From NCBI GenBank assembly GCA_003211535.1, contig QCSJ01000010.1, forward strand, positions 1 to 35,433: 35,433 nucleotides of DNA, given 5' to 3'. Positions 26,549 through 34,336 of this stretch are shown piece after piece. The notes below the pieces were generated by a model that did no database searches, had not been told where the DNA came from, and saw nothing but the letters and a program-made list of their open reading frames with translations. Positions within the stretch are counted from its first letter, which is position 1. Every line of letters starts with the position of its first letter. The DNA is from Synechococcus sp. AG-670-A05. GTDB lineage: Bacteria; Cyanobacteriota; Cyanobacteriia; PCC-6307; Cyanobiaceae. The position numbers and the translations under genes are program-made.

Positions 26549-27600
26549 GCGTTCTCTCCGAAACTGAGGCCGATGGGCTCGGTGGAGGGTGTCGCGGCTA
26601 CTTCCTCCAGGGCAGCGCCGACCGAGAGACCCTGGTCGCGCTGGTTGAGGTAGTCGCTGGCCCGCTGCCGCACTTCCTCGCGCACAAAGGCGTAGACGTC
26701 TTTGGCGCCAGCGTCCTTCCAGGCGTCGGGGGAGAAGCGCTCGATCGAATCGGCGATCACGGCTCCGGCATTGACCAGAGGATCCGGCAGCACCCGAACG
26801 CCGCGGCGACGCAGGTCATCCGCCAGCTGGGGTTGCTGGAAGGGAGCATTGGCCGCAGGCACGATGGCGGGAGTCCTAAGGGCTGTCGCCATCTCGGGAT
26901 TGATCAATCCCGAGATTGAGCAGGGCAGGAGGAGGTCCAGCTTCAGCTCCCACCAGGGACATCCCTGGGGAAGCGGTGTGGCCCCGCAGAAGCCGGCTCG
27001 TTCGCGGTGCAGATCCACGGTGAAGATGGTCCAGCCGTGCTCCAAAAGACAGCGCGCCACAGTTCCACCGACGGCACCGCATCCGTGCACCAGGGCTCTG
27101 CCCGGTGTGGCGTTCTTGAGGTCTGATTCCAGCACTGCTTCCACGGCGCCAAGGGTGCCGTGGGCCGTGGCGGCACTGGCGTCAACCGGACTGCCGACGG
27201 CAGCGAGCACATGGGGCGTGAGCTCCGTGAGCCGCTCCATGTCCTCAAGGCTGGTGTTGAGATCACAGCCGGTGATCATCGCGCCGTCGAGGGATTGCAG
27301 CAGTACCGCGGTGACGTTGATCAGCTCATCCTTCACGGCGGCGGGTTCCTTTGCTCGCGCCACGATCTTGCCGCCCGCAAAACCGGTGCCGTAGAGATCG
27401 TGCTTGTGGGTCATCAGCCCGGCCAGTCGCTCACCGTCGGCGATGCAGGCTTCGTCGTTCGGGTAATTGAGCAGGCGCAGACCACCATTGGCCGGCCGTT
27501 TGGCATCGGTGTTTTCCGCCACTACAAAAACCGACAAGTGTTCGGAGACGTGTTCCGCCAGCACCGAAACATTCGGACGGGGTTGGGTTGTCGTTGTCAT
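26545..27600 (-). CDS. Leucine/valine dehydrogenase-like enzyme
   Basis: This 351-residue protein belongs to the Glu/Leu/Phe/Val dehydrogenase family, which reversibly deaminates an amino acid to its keto acid with NAD. The substrate and catalytic lysines are Lys66 and Lys78 in MTHKHDLYGTGFAGGK, the LRLLNYPNDEA motif precedes them, and the dinucleotide motif is GCGAVG at 173-178. The end of the domain has LVNAGAVIADSIERF. I chose the ATG at 27600, which overlaps the methyltransferase stop. A 26-bp perfect palindrome lies inside the gene at 26891-26916. Substrate specificity is not known. Confidence 0.86.
   Translation of the reverse strand: MTTTTQPRPNVSVLAEHVSEHLSVFVVAENTDAKRPANGGLRLLNYPNDEACIADGERLAGLMTHKHDLYGTGFAGGKIVARAKEPAAVKDELINVTAVLLQSLDGAMITGCDLNTSLEDMERLTELTPHVLAAVGSPVDASAATAHGTLGAVEAVLESDLKNATPGRALVHGCGAVGGTVARCLLEHGWTIFTVDLHRERAGFCGATPLPQGCPWWELKLDLLLPCSISGLINPEMATALRTPAIVPAANAPFQQPQLADDLRRRGVRVLPDPLVNAGAVIADSIERFSPDAWKDAGAKDVYAFVREEVRQRASDYLNQRDQGLSVGAALEEVAATPSTEPIGLSFGENA
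26891..26916. repeat. 26-bp perfect palindrome inside the dehydrogenase gene
   Basis: Bases 26891-26916 equal their own reverse complement with no spacer (half site ATCTCGGGATTGA). On the minus strand this encodes SISGLINPEM of the leucine-dehydrogenase-like protein. A chance perfect palindrome of this length is rare in 35 kb. Confidence 0.9.
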
Positions 27601-28637
27601 CTGGCCACCTTCTCCATCATCTGGTGATGCTCGACGTAGTCGAGACTCCACTCACTCGGAGCTTCGGCGATGCCCTGCTGCAGGCGCTCGTAGACCGTGT
27701 CGGCTGCGGCATCACCGGCAACGCTGGCGAAGCTGTGGCGGCTCCAGCTGCGAATGGTGCCCATCAGGCCGGCTGCGAAGGCAGCGGTGTCACCGTTCTC
27801 GTTCCAGCGGCGTCGGTAAGGGCACTTCACGTAGACCGTGCGCTCGTCCACGAGGCGCAGGCCGTTGCGGTATGGGGCTGAAGCGGTGTCCTTCAACGGC
27901 GCCATGAATTCCTCAGGCGACTTGTAGAAGTTCAGGACCGTGCCCCGCTTGTACTGCTCCTCGCTGATCAGACCTTCATCCGCCATCCCGCGCCAGATCT
28001 GGTGCAGCTGGTCGTGCACGTTGCGGGTCTCACCACCGTTGTGCCCGAGGTAGCGGCCCTCTTCGTCGCGGGAGAGGTTCACGGTCAGCAGTCGGCCGCC
28101 CACCTTCAGCTCGCGACTGCGCAGCTCGAGGATGTGGGTCCAGTCCTTCATTGCCTGAGCTGTGAACCGCTGCAGAGCCTCGCTGTCGCTGGAGGCCAGC
28201 ACGTGGGTGTGGGTGTCCAGATGACCTGGCGACTCACTAAGCCAGTGCATGGCGGTGGCGGAGAAGCCGAAGCTCAAGCTGTTTGGTGCCACCGAGGACT
28301 CATAAAAACTGCGGGCGCTCACCAGCACCGTCGGTTTCGGTGTCCGGGGAATCTGCAGGGCCAGGTTCTCGGCCAGAGCGAGGTTGTCGTTGCTCGGCAG
28401 GTCGTTGCCGATCAGCGTCAGATGGGCAGCAGGCTGGTTGGCATGTAGGCGATCCAGTACCTGATTCCAGAGGCCGACTGCGGTGCCACCGTCGGCAGCT
28501 CCGTAATCAATCAGGACATGGCTGTCAGCGACAGCCAGTTGGTCCACACAAGTCAAGGCCCAGTCCGAGGCGGCTTCGATGCAGAGGAAAGCGCCTTCGG
28601 TCTGCGCGCTGTAACCCGTGGTCATGGCGATGGCCAT
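27597..28637 (-). CDS. SABATH-like (Methyltransf_7 type) SAM-dependent methyltransferase
   Basis: This 346-residue protein looks like the SABATH family of carboxyl methyltransferases best known from plants. The SAM motif is VLIDYGAADGGTAV at about residues 41-54. FSATAMHWLSESPGHL at 125-140 occupies the place of the family's S-x-x-WLS substrate loop. The segment LKVGGRLLTVNL (near 190) is also typical. It could methylate the carboxyl group of an amino or keto acid, but other methyl acceptors are possible. An in-frame ATG at 28625 is an alternative start. It begins the four-gene set and overlaps the next gene by 3 bases. Confidence 0.8.
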   Translation of the reverse strand: MAIAMTTGYSAQTEGAFLCIEAASDWALTCVDQLAVADSHVLIDYGAADGGTAVGLWNQVLDRLHANQPAAHLTLIGNDLPSNDNLALAENLALQIPRTPKPTVLVSARSFYESSVAPNSLSFGFSATAMHWLSESPGHLDTHTHVLASSDSEALQRFTAQAMKDWTHILELRSRELKVGGRLLTVNLSRDEEGRYLGHNGGETRNVHDQLHQIWRGMADEGLISEEQYKRGTVLNFYKSPEEFMAPLKDTASAPYRNGLRLVDERTVYVKCPYRRRWNENGDTAAFAAGLMGTIRSWSRHSFASVAGDAAADTVYERLQQGIAEAPSEWSLDYVEHHQMMEKVAR

Positions 28638-28710
28638 GGACCTCGTCAGCGGCAGGTCTTACCGTAACCAAGCCGAGAACCGGCCGGTGATGGGAAGTAG
28701 GACGGGTGCT

Positions 28711-29292
28711 TCAATTCGCTGCAAGCAGTTGCCGCAGCTGTGGTTCCAGCGTGGTGAAGGCCCGGCCGCGGTGGCCGTGCCGTTTCTTCTCGACCAATGG
28801 CATCTCAGCGAAGGTGCGGTCGGTTCCGGCAACTTCGAAGATCGGGTCGTACCCGAAGCCCTGATCACCCCGTGGTGCATGGGTGATCAGACCGTCGCAG
28901 CGACCTTCCACCTCGAGTAGCACCCGTCCGCCGGGTGCGGCGATGCAGAGCGCCGCACAGAAGTGGGCCTCACGCTGTTCGGACCCGTTCAAGGCGGTGA
29001 GCAGCCGGGCGATCCGCTCGGGATCGCTTGGGGCGTAGCGCGCTGAATGAACACCAGGTGCGCCATCGAGGGCATCAACGCTGAGGCCGGAGTCATCAGC
29101 CAGAGCCCATTCGCCGGTGGCTTCCGCGACAGTAATGGCTTTGAGACGGGCGTTAGCGACGAAGGTGGATCCGGTTTCCTCGACCTCCAATCCATCCGGT
29201 TGGGCCCTCAGAGACAAAGGGAAGTCGTTCAGTAGACCTTGAAATTCGCAAATTTTTCCGGCGTTGCCGCTGGCGATCACAAGGGTCTTCAT
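28711..29292 (-). CDS. rdgB: Non-canonical purine NTP pyrophosphatase (RdgB/HAM1)
   Basis: This 193-residue enzyme removes ITP, dITP and XTP from the nucleotide pool, which keeps damaged purines out of DNA. The family start LVIASGNAGKICEFQGLL and the motifs ADDSGLSVDALDGAPGVHSARY and GFGYDPIFE are all present. The ATG overlaps the stop of pgm (ATGA), so the genes are coupled. A 73-base gap separates it from the methyltransferase gene downstream. Confidence 0.94.
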   Translation of the reverse strand: MKTLVIASGNAGKICEFQGLLNDFPLSLRAQPDGLEVEETGSTFVANARLKAITVAEATGEWALADDSGLSVDALDGAPGVHSARYAPSDPERIARLLTALNGSEQREAHFCAALCIAAPGGRVLLEVEGRCDGLITHAPRGDQGFGYDPIFEVAGTDRTFAEMPLVEKKRHGHRGRAFTTLEPQLRQLLAAN

Positions 29293-30752
29293 GCGGCTTC
29301 AGCGTAACGCTTCGCCCAGGCCAGCACAGCATGGACCCGATCGGGATCAGGGGCTTCGCAATATAGGCGCAGCAAGGGTTCAGTTCCGGAGAAGCGCAGC
29401 ATCAGCCAATGGCTGGCGCCCATGCGCAGCTTGATGCCGTCTGTCGTGTCTACGTCAGTCACCGTGGCACCGGCCACCTCCTTCGGTGTGGAGCTCGCTA
29501 AGAGGGCCTCCAGACGCCGGCGGGCCTCCATGTCCTGCAGCCGCAGATCCAACCGGTCGTAGTGGCTGGCACCACCATGCTGGCGCTGCAGAGCGTCGAG
29601 GCGGTTGCCGAGGGTTTGGCCGCCTTCCACCAGGGCTTCCAGCACCAGCATCGCGGCGAACAGGGCGTCCCGTTCCGGAAGGTGCATACCGAACCCCACC
29701 CCTCCGGACTCCTCCCCGCCGATCAACACTTCACCCGTCAGCATCTCGCTGGCGATGTATTTGAACCCGACGGCCAGCTCCAGGACGTCACGGCCCTGGG
29801 CCTCTGCCACCAGTCGCATCAGATCGGAACCGCTCACGGTCTTCACCACTGTTCCAGGCAGCTGGCGGGCGCGGGCCAGATGGTCGATCAGCAGGGGCAT
29901 CAGCAGCTGGGTGCTGCAGAAGCGGCCGTTTTCATCCACGGCGGCGATGCGATCACCATCGCCATCGAATACAAGGCCCACAGCCGGTGTGCCTGCGGCG
30001 GCTGAGGCCTTCACCGCCGTGATCAGTTCTCCGAGGTAGGGCGCCAGCGGTTCCGGTGGATGGCCGCCGAACAGGGGATCGCGGTTGGTGCGGATCTCAT
30101 CGACCAGTTCCGTGGCCTCATGGCCGAGCAGATCACTGACACAGCCCGCTGCTGAACCGTGCATCGGGTCGACGATCACCCTCAAGTTCATCGCCTTGAG
30201 ACCCATCACCAAAGCGGTGAGGTCCAATTGGCGACGCAAGCCTTCCAGATGCTCACCACGTCCATTAAATCGGCTGGTGGTTGCTGCGATGGGTGCGGTA
30301 ATGCCGCCAGCAGCCAGTCGCCGCTCCACCGCCGCGGTGAAGTCTCCTTCCACCGAACCGCCAAAAGGACCTTTGATCTTCAAGCCCAGCCATTCGGGAG
30401 GGTTGTGGCTGGCGGTGATCACCAGTGCTCCCAGGGCGTTTCGCTCCACCACGGCCCAGCTGCAGGCCGGTGTCGGCACCGCCGTTTCTGTGAGCAGTGG
30501 CTCGAGGTTGCAGCCACGTACGGCGCTGGCAATGGCTTCCGCCAGTTCCGGCGCCAGGAAGCGACGATCGAAGCCGATGATCACCGTTCGGCTGTTCAGG
30601 GCCTCCGGTGCGCGATGGGCCAGTTCCTGGGCAGCGGCAGCTGCGACGGGAAGCAACCGTTCCACGGTGATGTCCACGCCAAGGACGCCGCGCCAGCCGT
30701 CGGTGCCGAATTTGATCGGCGCAGGACTGAGGCGGAGAGGTGATGACGGCAT
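29289..30752 (-). CDS. pgm: Phosphoglucomutase/phosphomannomutase family protein
   Basis: This 487-residue alpha-D-phosphohexomutase should interconvert glucose 1- and 6-phosphate, linking glycolysis, glycogen and nucleotide-sugar synthesis (and so the UDP-sugar genes). The phosphoserine loop TASHNPPEW (Ser115), the metal loop VFDGDGDR, the sugar-binding GGEESGGVGFG and the phosphate-binding RFSGTEPLLRLY are in order. I chose the ATG at 30752; an in-frame GTG at 30773 would add 7 residues, and neither start shows a clear ribosome-binding site. It is divergent from the nuclease gene. Confidence 0.93.
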   Translation of the reverse strand: MPSSPLRLSPAPIKFGTDGWRGVLGVDITVERLLPVAAAAAQELAHRAPEALNSRTVIIGFDRRFLAPELAEAIASAVRGCNLEPLLTETAVPTPACSWAVVERNALGALVITASHNPPEWLGLKIKGPFGGSVEGDFTAAVERRLAAGGITAPIAATTSRFNGRGEHLEGLRRQLDLTALVMGLKAMNLRVIVDPMHGSAAGCVSDLLGHEATELVDEIRTNRDPLFGGHPPEPLAPYLGELITAVKASAAAGTPAVGLVFDGDGDRIAAVDENGRFCSTQLLMPLLIDHLARARQLPGTVVKTVSGSDLMRLVAEAQGRDVLELAVGFKYIASEMLTGEVLIGGEESGGVGFGMHLPERDALFAAMLVLEALVEGGQTLGNRLDALQRQHGGASHYDRLDLRLQDMEARRRLEALLASSTPKEVAGATVTDVDTTDGIKLRMGASHWLMLRFSGTEPLLRLYCEAPDPDRVHAVLAWAKRYAEAA

Positions 30753-30805
30753 GGGCGAGCGGTCAATGGTCACGATCTAGCAGCTGGCAGCCGTAAGGTC
30801 GGCTC

Positions 30806-32266
30806 ATGGGTGCCACCCCGCTTGCCGACAACGTTCTCACTGACCGGCTGCTGCGCAGTTGGTTGCGTTGCCGTCGCAAGGCCTGGCTGGACCGTTATGG
30901 TGATTCGTTCCAGCGGCAGTGGACGGCACACAGGAATCTGATGCTGGATGACCAGCAACGCAGCTTCGTGGCGCTGCTGCCCAGGAAACCCGCTCGCGGA
31001 GAAGCGGCCTGTGCAGATGGAGCGGATGGTGTTGTGGGGCTGAGATTGAAAGGGAAGGGTCCTGGAGGACAAGCTCTGGAGGCGCACCCCCCGTTGCTGC
31101 TGCGGGTGAGAGGAACGAGCCGCTGGGGAGACTTCTCTTATCAGCCGGTTCTGGCCCGTCAGGGGCGTCGTACGACGCGGGAACATCAGCTTCCCCTGGC
31201 GCTGATGGCCTTGCTGCTGGAGCAGGAGCAGCAGGCGCCGGTGACGGAGATGCTTGTGGTGGGTGGCGGTGGCCGCAGACTGGAGCGGGATCGGGTTGGT
31301 CTTTCCGCTGGCTTGCGCAACCAACTGGCTGATGCCTTGCGCAAGCTGTGGCAGGATCTGCAACGGCTCCAGCCGCCTGATCTTGCGGCGGATCGCCGCA
31401 AGTGCACTCTTTGCAGCTGGCGGCAGGTCTGCAATGACGTTGCTGCCAGCGAAGGTCACCTCAGCGAGGTGAGCGGCATCGGAGCCAAACGTCGGGAGAT
31501 GCTCCAGGGGCTCAATATCCATGGTCTTGCTGATCTGGCTGCTGCAGATCCGGAACAGTTGGCCACTGCCATGGAACGCTTCGGGGAACAGCACGGCGAG
31601 GTCGCCCGCACCCTGGTGGCCCAGGCTCGATGTCAGCTAAATGGAGATCCGGAACGGCTCAGCAGCATCCCGGCTCTGCCGGAACTGAACGCTGCGCCTG
31701 GGGTGTTGTTGTACGACATCGAGTCAGATCCGGACGCCCGCCACGATTTCCTGCATGGGTTCTGGTGCCTGCCACGCGGCAGCGATGGAGGCTGGGATCC
31801 AGCAGCAGCGCGGTATCAGCCGCTGTTGGTGTTGGCGGAACACGGTGAGCCGCGCTGTTGGCAGCGGATAGCTCGCTATATCAACCATTACGAGAATTGG
31901 CCGCTCCTCCACTACGGCGAAACCGAATCTCTGGCTCTGTTGCGCATGGCGCAACGGCAAGGGGTCTCAGAGCCGCAGCGGGCTCGGTTGCGTCGGCGCC
32001 TGGTGGATGTCCATGCCCGAATTCGCCACCATTGGCGACTTCCTCTTAGCAGCTATGGCCTGAAGTCGGTGGCGTCCTGGCAAGGTTTCCAGTGGAGCCA
32101 GAGCGGAGTGGATGGGGCCCATGCCTTGCTCTGGTGGCGCCATTGGCAGGGGGAAGGACCTGAGCGTCGCGGCAGTTCCCATGCTCTGCGTTGGATTTTT
32201 GAGTACAACCACGATGATTGCCGTGCCACCTGGGCGGTCGCTGACTGGCTTCGTCGTCAGGATTAG
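30806..32266 (+). CDS. TM0106-family RecB-like nuclease with RNase H-like domain
   Basis: This 486-residue protein fits the TM0106 RecB-like nuclease family. Cys22, Cys200, Cys203 and Cys209 could hold a 4Fe-4S cluster as in Cas4 and AddB. A helix-hairpin-helix segment follows (EVSGIGAKRREMLQGLNIHG). The C-terminal part is an RNase H-like exonuclease: YDIESDP near residue 296, LLHYGETES, LKSVASW and EYNHDDCRATW carry the acidic and histidine motifs. In the N-terminal half I cannot find the catalytic Lys expected of RecB nucleases (YQPVLARQGRR), so that half may be inactive. The substrate is unknown. It overlaps ygfZ by four bases (TTAG). Confidence 0.82.
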   Translation: MGATPLADNVLTDRLLRSWLRCRRKAWLDRYGDSFQRQWTAHRNLMLDDQQRSFVALLPRKPARGEAACADGADGVVGLRLKGKGPGGQALEAHPPLLLRVRGTSRWGDFSYQPVLARQGRRTTREHQLPLALMALLLEQEQQAPVTEMLVVGGGGRRLERDRVGLSAGLRNQLADALRKLWQDLQRLQPPDLAADRRKCTLCSWRQVCNDVAASEGHLSEVSGIGAKRREMLQGLNIHGLADLAAADPEQLATAMERFGEQHGEVARTLVAQARCQLNGDPERLSSIPALPELNAAPGVLLYDIESDPDARHDFLHGFWCLPRGSDGGWDPAAARYQPLLVLAEHGEPRCWQRIARYINHYENWPLLHYGETESLALLRMAQRQGVSEPQRARLRRRLVDVHARIRHHWRLPLSSYGLKSVASWQGFQWSQSGVDGAHALLWWRHWQGEGPERRGSSHALRWIFEYNHDDCRATWAVADWLRRQD

Positions 32267-33063
32267 GCTTGTAAAACCTGGAAAGCTGCTGGTTGCGACA
32301 GCTGAACGCTCTGGCCGGCGGGCCCAGCCACACAAGGGAAATCCAGAAACTGGCGGCGCACCAGTGCGAGCCCAAAAGTGCCCTCGGTGGAATTGCAGAG
32401 GGCGCTGGTGATAGTGCCGGCTCGATCCGTTCCAACCTTGAGTTGATCGCCGGGATGCAGGGGCTGATCGCTGCTCCAGCAACGTAGTTGTTGCTTCACA
32501 CCAGCTTTGCTGGCGAGTTTCGCCATGGTCTCCTGTCCCAGATAACAACCTTTGTCGAGGCTGATCCGCCCTGACAAACCCAGTTCGAGGGGGTTGGTCT
32601 CGCCGTTCATTTCAGAGGGACCGGGTGGGAAGCCCTGCTGCAGCCGATGGCGTTCCAGCGCATCGCTCTCCAGACACTTCGAGCCCACCAGCTCATCGGG
32701 TAACGGCTCGTCTTCCCCAAGCCACAACTCCGAGCAGACGGGATCGAGGCCCTGAACGCGTCGTTGACGACCTGATGAGACCAGCCGAACCCGATCGGCG
32801 GGGAATATCACCTGATCGAAGCCGCGGCTGACGGCCTGAGCATCCCCGGCTAGTACGAGAACATCGGCACCCGTGGCATCAAACCGGAGCTCCAGCAGGG
32901 CCCGAAGCCGGCCCGTCGCCGTGAGCCAGCAGCTCTGCCGCAGCTCTCCATCAGCAACCTTGGATAGATCAGCTGTGGTCTGCCCTTGCAGGAAATGTCT
33001 GGCGCCCACGCCTTCCAATCGAAGGAGAGGAAAGGCCTCATCCCAGCGAATGGTGGCCGTCAT
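32263..33063 (-). CDS. ygfZ: YgfZ/GcvT-like folate-binding protein
   Basis: This 266-residue protein belongs to the YgfZ family, which uses tetrahydrofolate to help Fe-S enzymes keep their clusters, particularly under oxidative stress. The family signature KGCYLGQE is at residues 171-178 with the essential Cys173. It starts with ATG sharing one base with the pyrE stop (TGATG), so it is coupled to pyrE. It ends by overlapping the nuclease gene, whose product probably also holds an Fe-S cluster, though this could be chance. Confidence 0.92.
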   Translation of the reverse strand: MTATIRWDEAFPLLRLEGVGARHFLQGQTTADLSKVADGELRQSCWLTATGRLRALLELRFDATGADVLVLAGDAQAVSRGFDQVIFPADRVRLVSSGRQRRVQGLDPVCSELWLGEDEPLPDELVGSKCLESDALERHRLQQGFPPGPSEMNGETNPLELGLSGRISLDKGCYLGQETMAKLASKAGVKQQLRCWSSDQPLHPGDQLKVGTDRAGTITSALCNSTEGTFGLALVRRQFLDFPCVAGPAGQSVQLSQPAAFQVLQA

Positions 33064-33644
33064 CAGCTGAGCTCCTCGGCGCAGCTGGACACCTCCGACA
33101 GTCGGAACAGACTCACCAGTTCGAGGCCTGCTGCAGCCATGGCTGTGGTGCCTCCTTCCTCACGGTCCACGAGCGTGATTACCCGATTGACGACAAAGCC
33201 AGCCTCCCGCAGTTGATGCACGGCTTTCAGAGACGACGCCCCGGTGGTGACCACGTCCTCCAGCACGGTGATCAAGGCGCCTTTCTGCGGAAGTGGTCCT
33301 TCCAGCCAGGCACCTGTGCCATGGCTTTTGGCCTGCTTCCTCACGATCAGGGCATCCAGTGATCGATCGACCAGAGCCGCCGCCATTGCGACACCGCTGA
33401 CGAGGGGATCCGCACCCAGGGTCAGCCCCGCCACGGCAACCGCCTGGTCGTCAACATGATTAAGTATGCCGCTGCTGATCAGGGCCAGACCGGATCCGCT
33501 CAAGCTGACTGGTTTGCAATTCACGTAGTGCTCGCTCTCCCGTCCGGAGGCCAGCGTGAACTGACCACGGCGGTAAGCCTCCCGTGAAAGCCGTTCCAAC
33601 AGAGTGCGTCGGGCGTCGCCGTCGAAACGGAAAGCAGAGGGCAT
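33063..33644 (-). CDS. pyrE: Orotate phosphoribosyltransferase
   Basis: This 193-residue enzyme adds ribose phosphate from PRPP to orotate in pyrimidine synthesis. The PRPP loop [11 protein letters not shown] is at residues 127-137. [17 protein letters not shown] near residue 29 is typical of the family, and [11 protein letters not shown] is the flexible loop. The ATG at 33644 gives the normal length. It is the first gene of a pyrE-ygfZ unit. Confidence 0.95.
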   Translation of the reverse strand: MPSAFRFDGDARRTLLERLSREAYRRGQFTLASGRESEHYVNCKPVSLSGSGLALISSGILNHVDDQAVAVAGLTLGADPLVSGVAMAAALVDRSLDALIVRKQAKSHGTGAWLEGPLPQKGALITVLEDVVTTGASSLKAVHQLREAGFVVNRVITLVDREEGGTTAMAAAGLELVSLFRLSEVSSCAEELS

Positions 33645-33727
33645 GGGCTGGCCGCGCGCACGAACAGTCCTTAGTTTGCGCTTAACGGGGTTGAGCTCTT
33701 GGGATACACAACACTATTGTCTCCGCG
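33645..33727. other. Divergent spacer before pyrE and the frameshifted gene
   Basis: This 83-base gap must hold the pyrE promoter on the minus strand and any promoter of the plus-strand unknown gene. A weak plus-strand pair is TTGAGC (33691-33696) and TATTGT (33715-33720) with 18 bases between. I cannot support it further. Confidence 0.2.
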
Positions 33728-34176
33728 TTGACTGCCAAGCCTCTCCTGGCTTGCGTTTCCACTGGCTTGGGTCGCGTTGCGGCAGGTCCCTTGATTTGCG
33801 CGAAAACGCTTGGGGAACCTGACCTGTCGTCGGCGGTCGCTCAGCTCGTGGAGGTCATCACCTGCGCTCCGGTGGAGACCACCCGAGAGCTTGTAGAGCG
33901 TCGCCTCTACACCTGGACCTCCTGCTACATACGGGGCGTTGATCTGGTGCATCAGACACTGATCTGTTCGGGATCGCCGTCGCTGGCGAAGGTGACACCG
34001 AATTGATGGGGCTGGGATTTCCTGAGCAAACCATGACCTGGGATGCCGCTGTGATCAGTTCCACCATCCTGGCGCTGATGGAGGAGCAGAGCCCAGCACT
34101 TCCCTTGAGAACTCAAAATGGCCAATGGCTTCGACAGCAACCTTGCTGTGGAGAACATCAATTAAGAGCTGACTAG
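33728..34176 (+). pseudogene. Frameshifted gene of unknown function
   Basis: One frame from a TTG at 33728 reads TAKPLLACVSTGLGRVAAG on to RRLYTWTSCYIRGVDLVHQ and then breaks down, stopping at 34006. From about 33958 the frame one base back reads TDLFGIAVAGEGDTELMG, continues through TWDAAVISSTILALMEEQS and stops at 34174-34176. Joined, the two make about 150 protein-like residues, as if one base were missing near 33958. That stretch has no obvious slippery heptamer. It could be a true pseudogene or a sequence error. I do not recognise the family. Confidence 0.5.
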
Positions 34177-34250
34177 GCAACCCAAACCAGAATTTGTGAA
34201 GTCCGACATCGCTCCGTTTCAGCCGCTGTGGTAACAATCGTCTCGTACCG

Positions 34251-34323
34251 GGGGGTCTAGCAATCTGGTGAATGCAGCGAACTCATAATTCGCCTAAGGC
34301 GAGTTCGATCCTCGCGACCCCCA
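34251..34323 (+). tRNA. tRNA-Met (anticodon CAT)
   Basis: The sequence folds as a 73-base tRNA. The acceptor stem is GGGGGTC (34251-34257) paired with GACCCCC, followed by a discriminator A. The anticodon stem is GCGAA/TTCGC around loop CTCATAA with anticodon CAT. The T arm is GCGAG/CTCGC around TTCGATC. The 3' CCA is not encoded (the next bases are CTA). CAT fits elongator Met; tRNA-Ile with modified CAT is the alternative. It is 13 bases before the next gene on the same strand. Confidence 0.9.
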
Positions 34324-34336
34324 CTATCTCTGATTG

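Noticed and set aside
28679-28688. Palindrome ACCGGCCGGT before the methyltransferase gene
   Set aside because: Ten GC-rich bases are too short to claim an operator, although the 73-base gap could hold a promoter.
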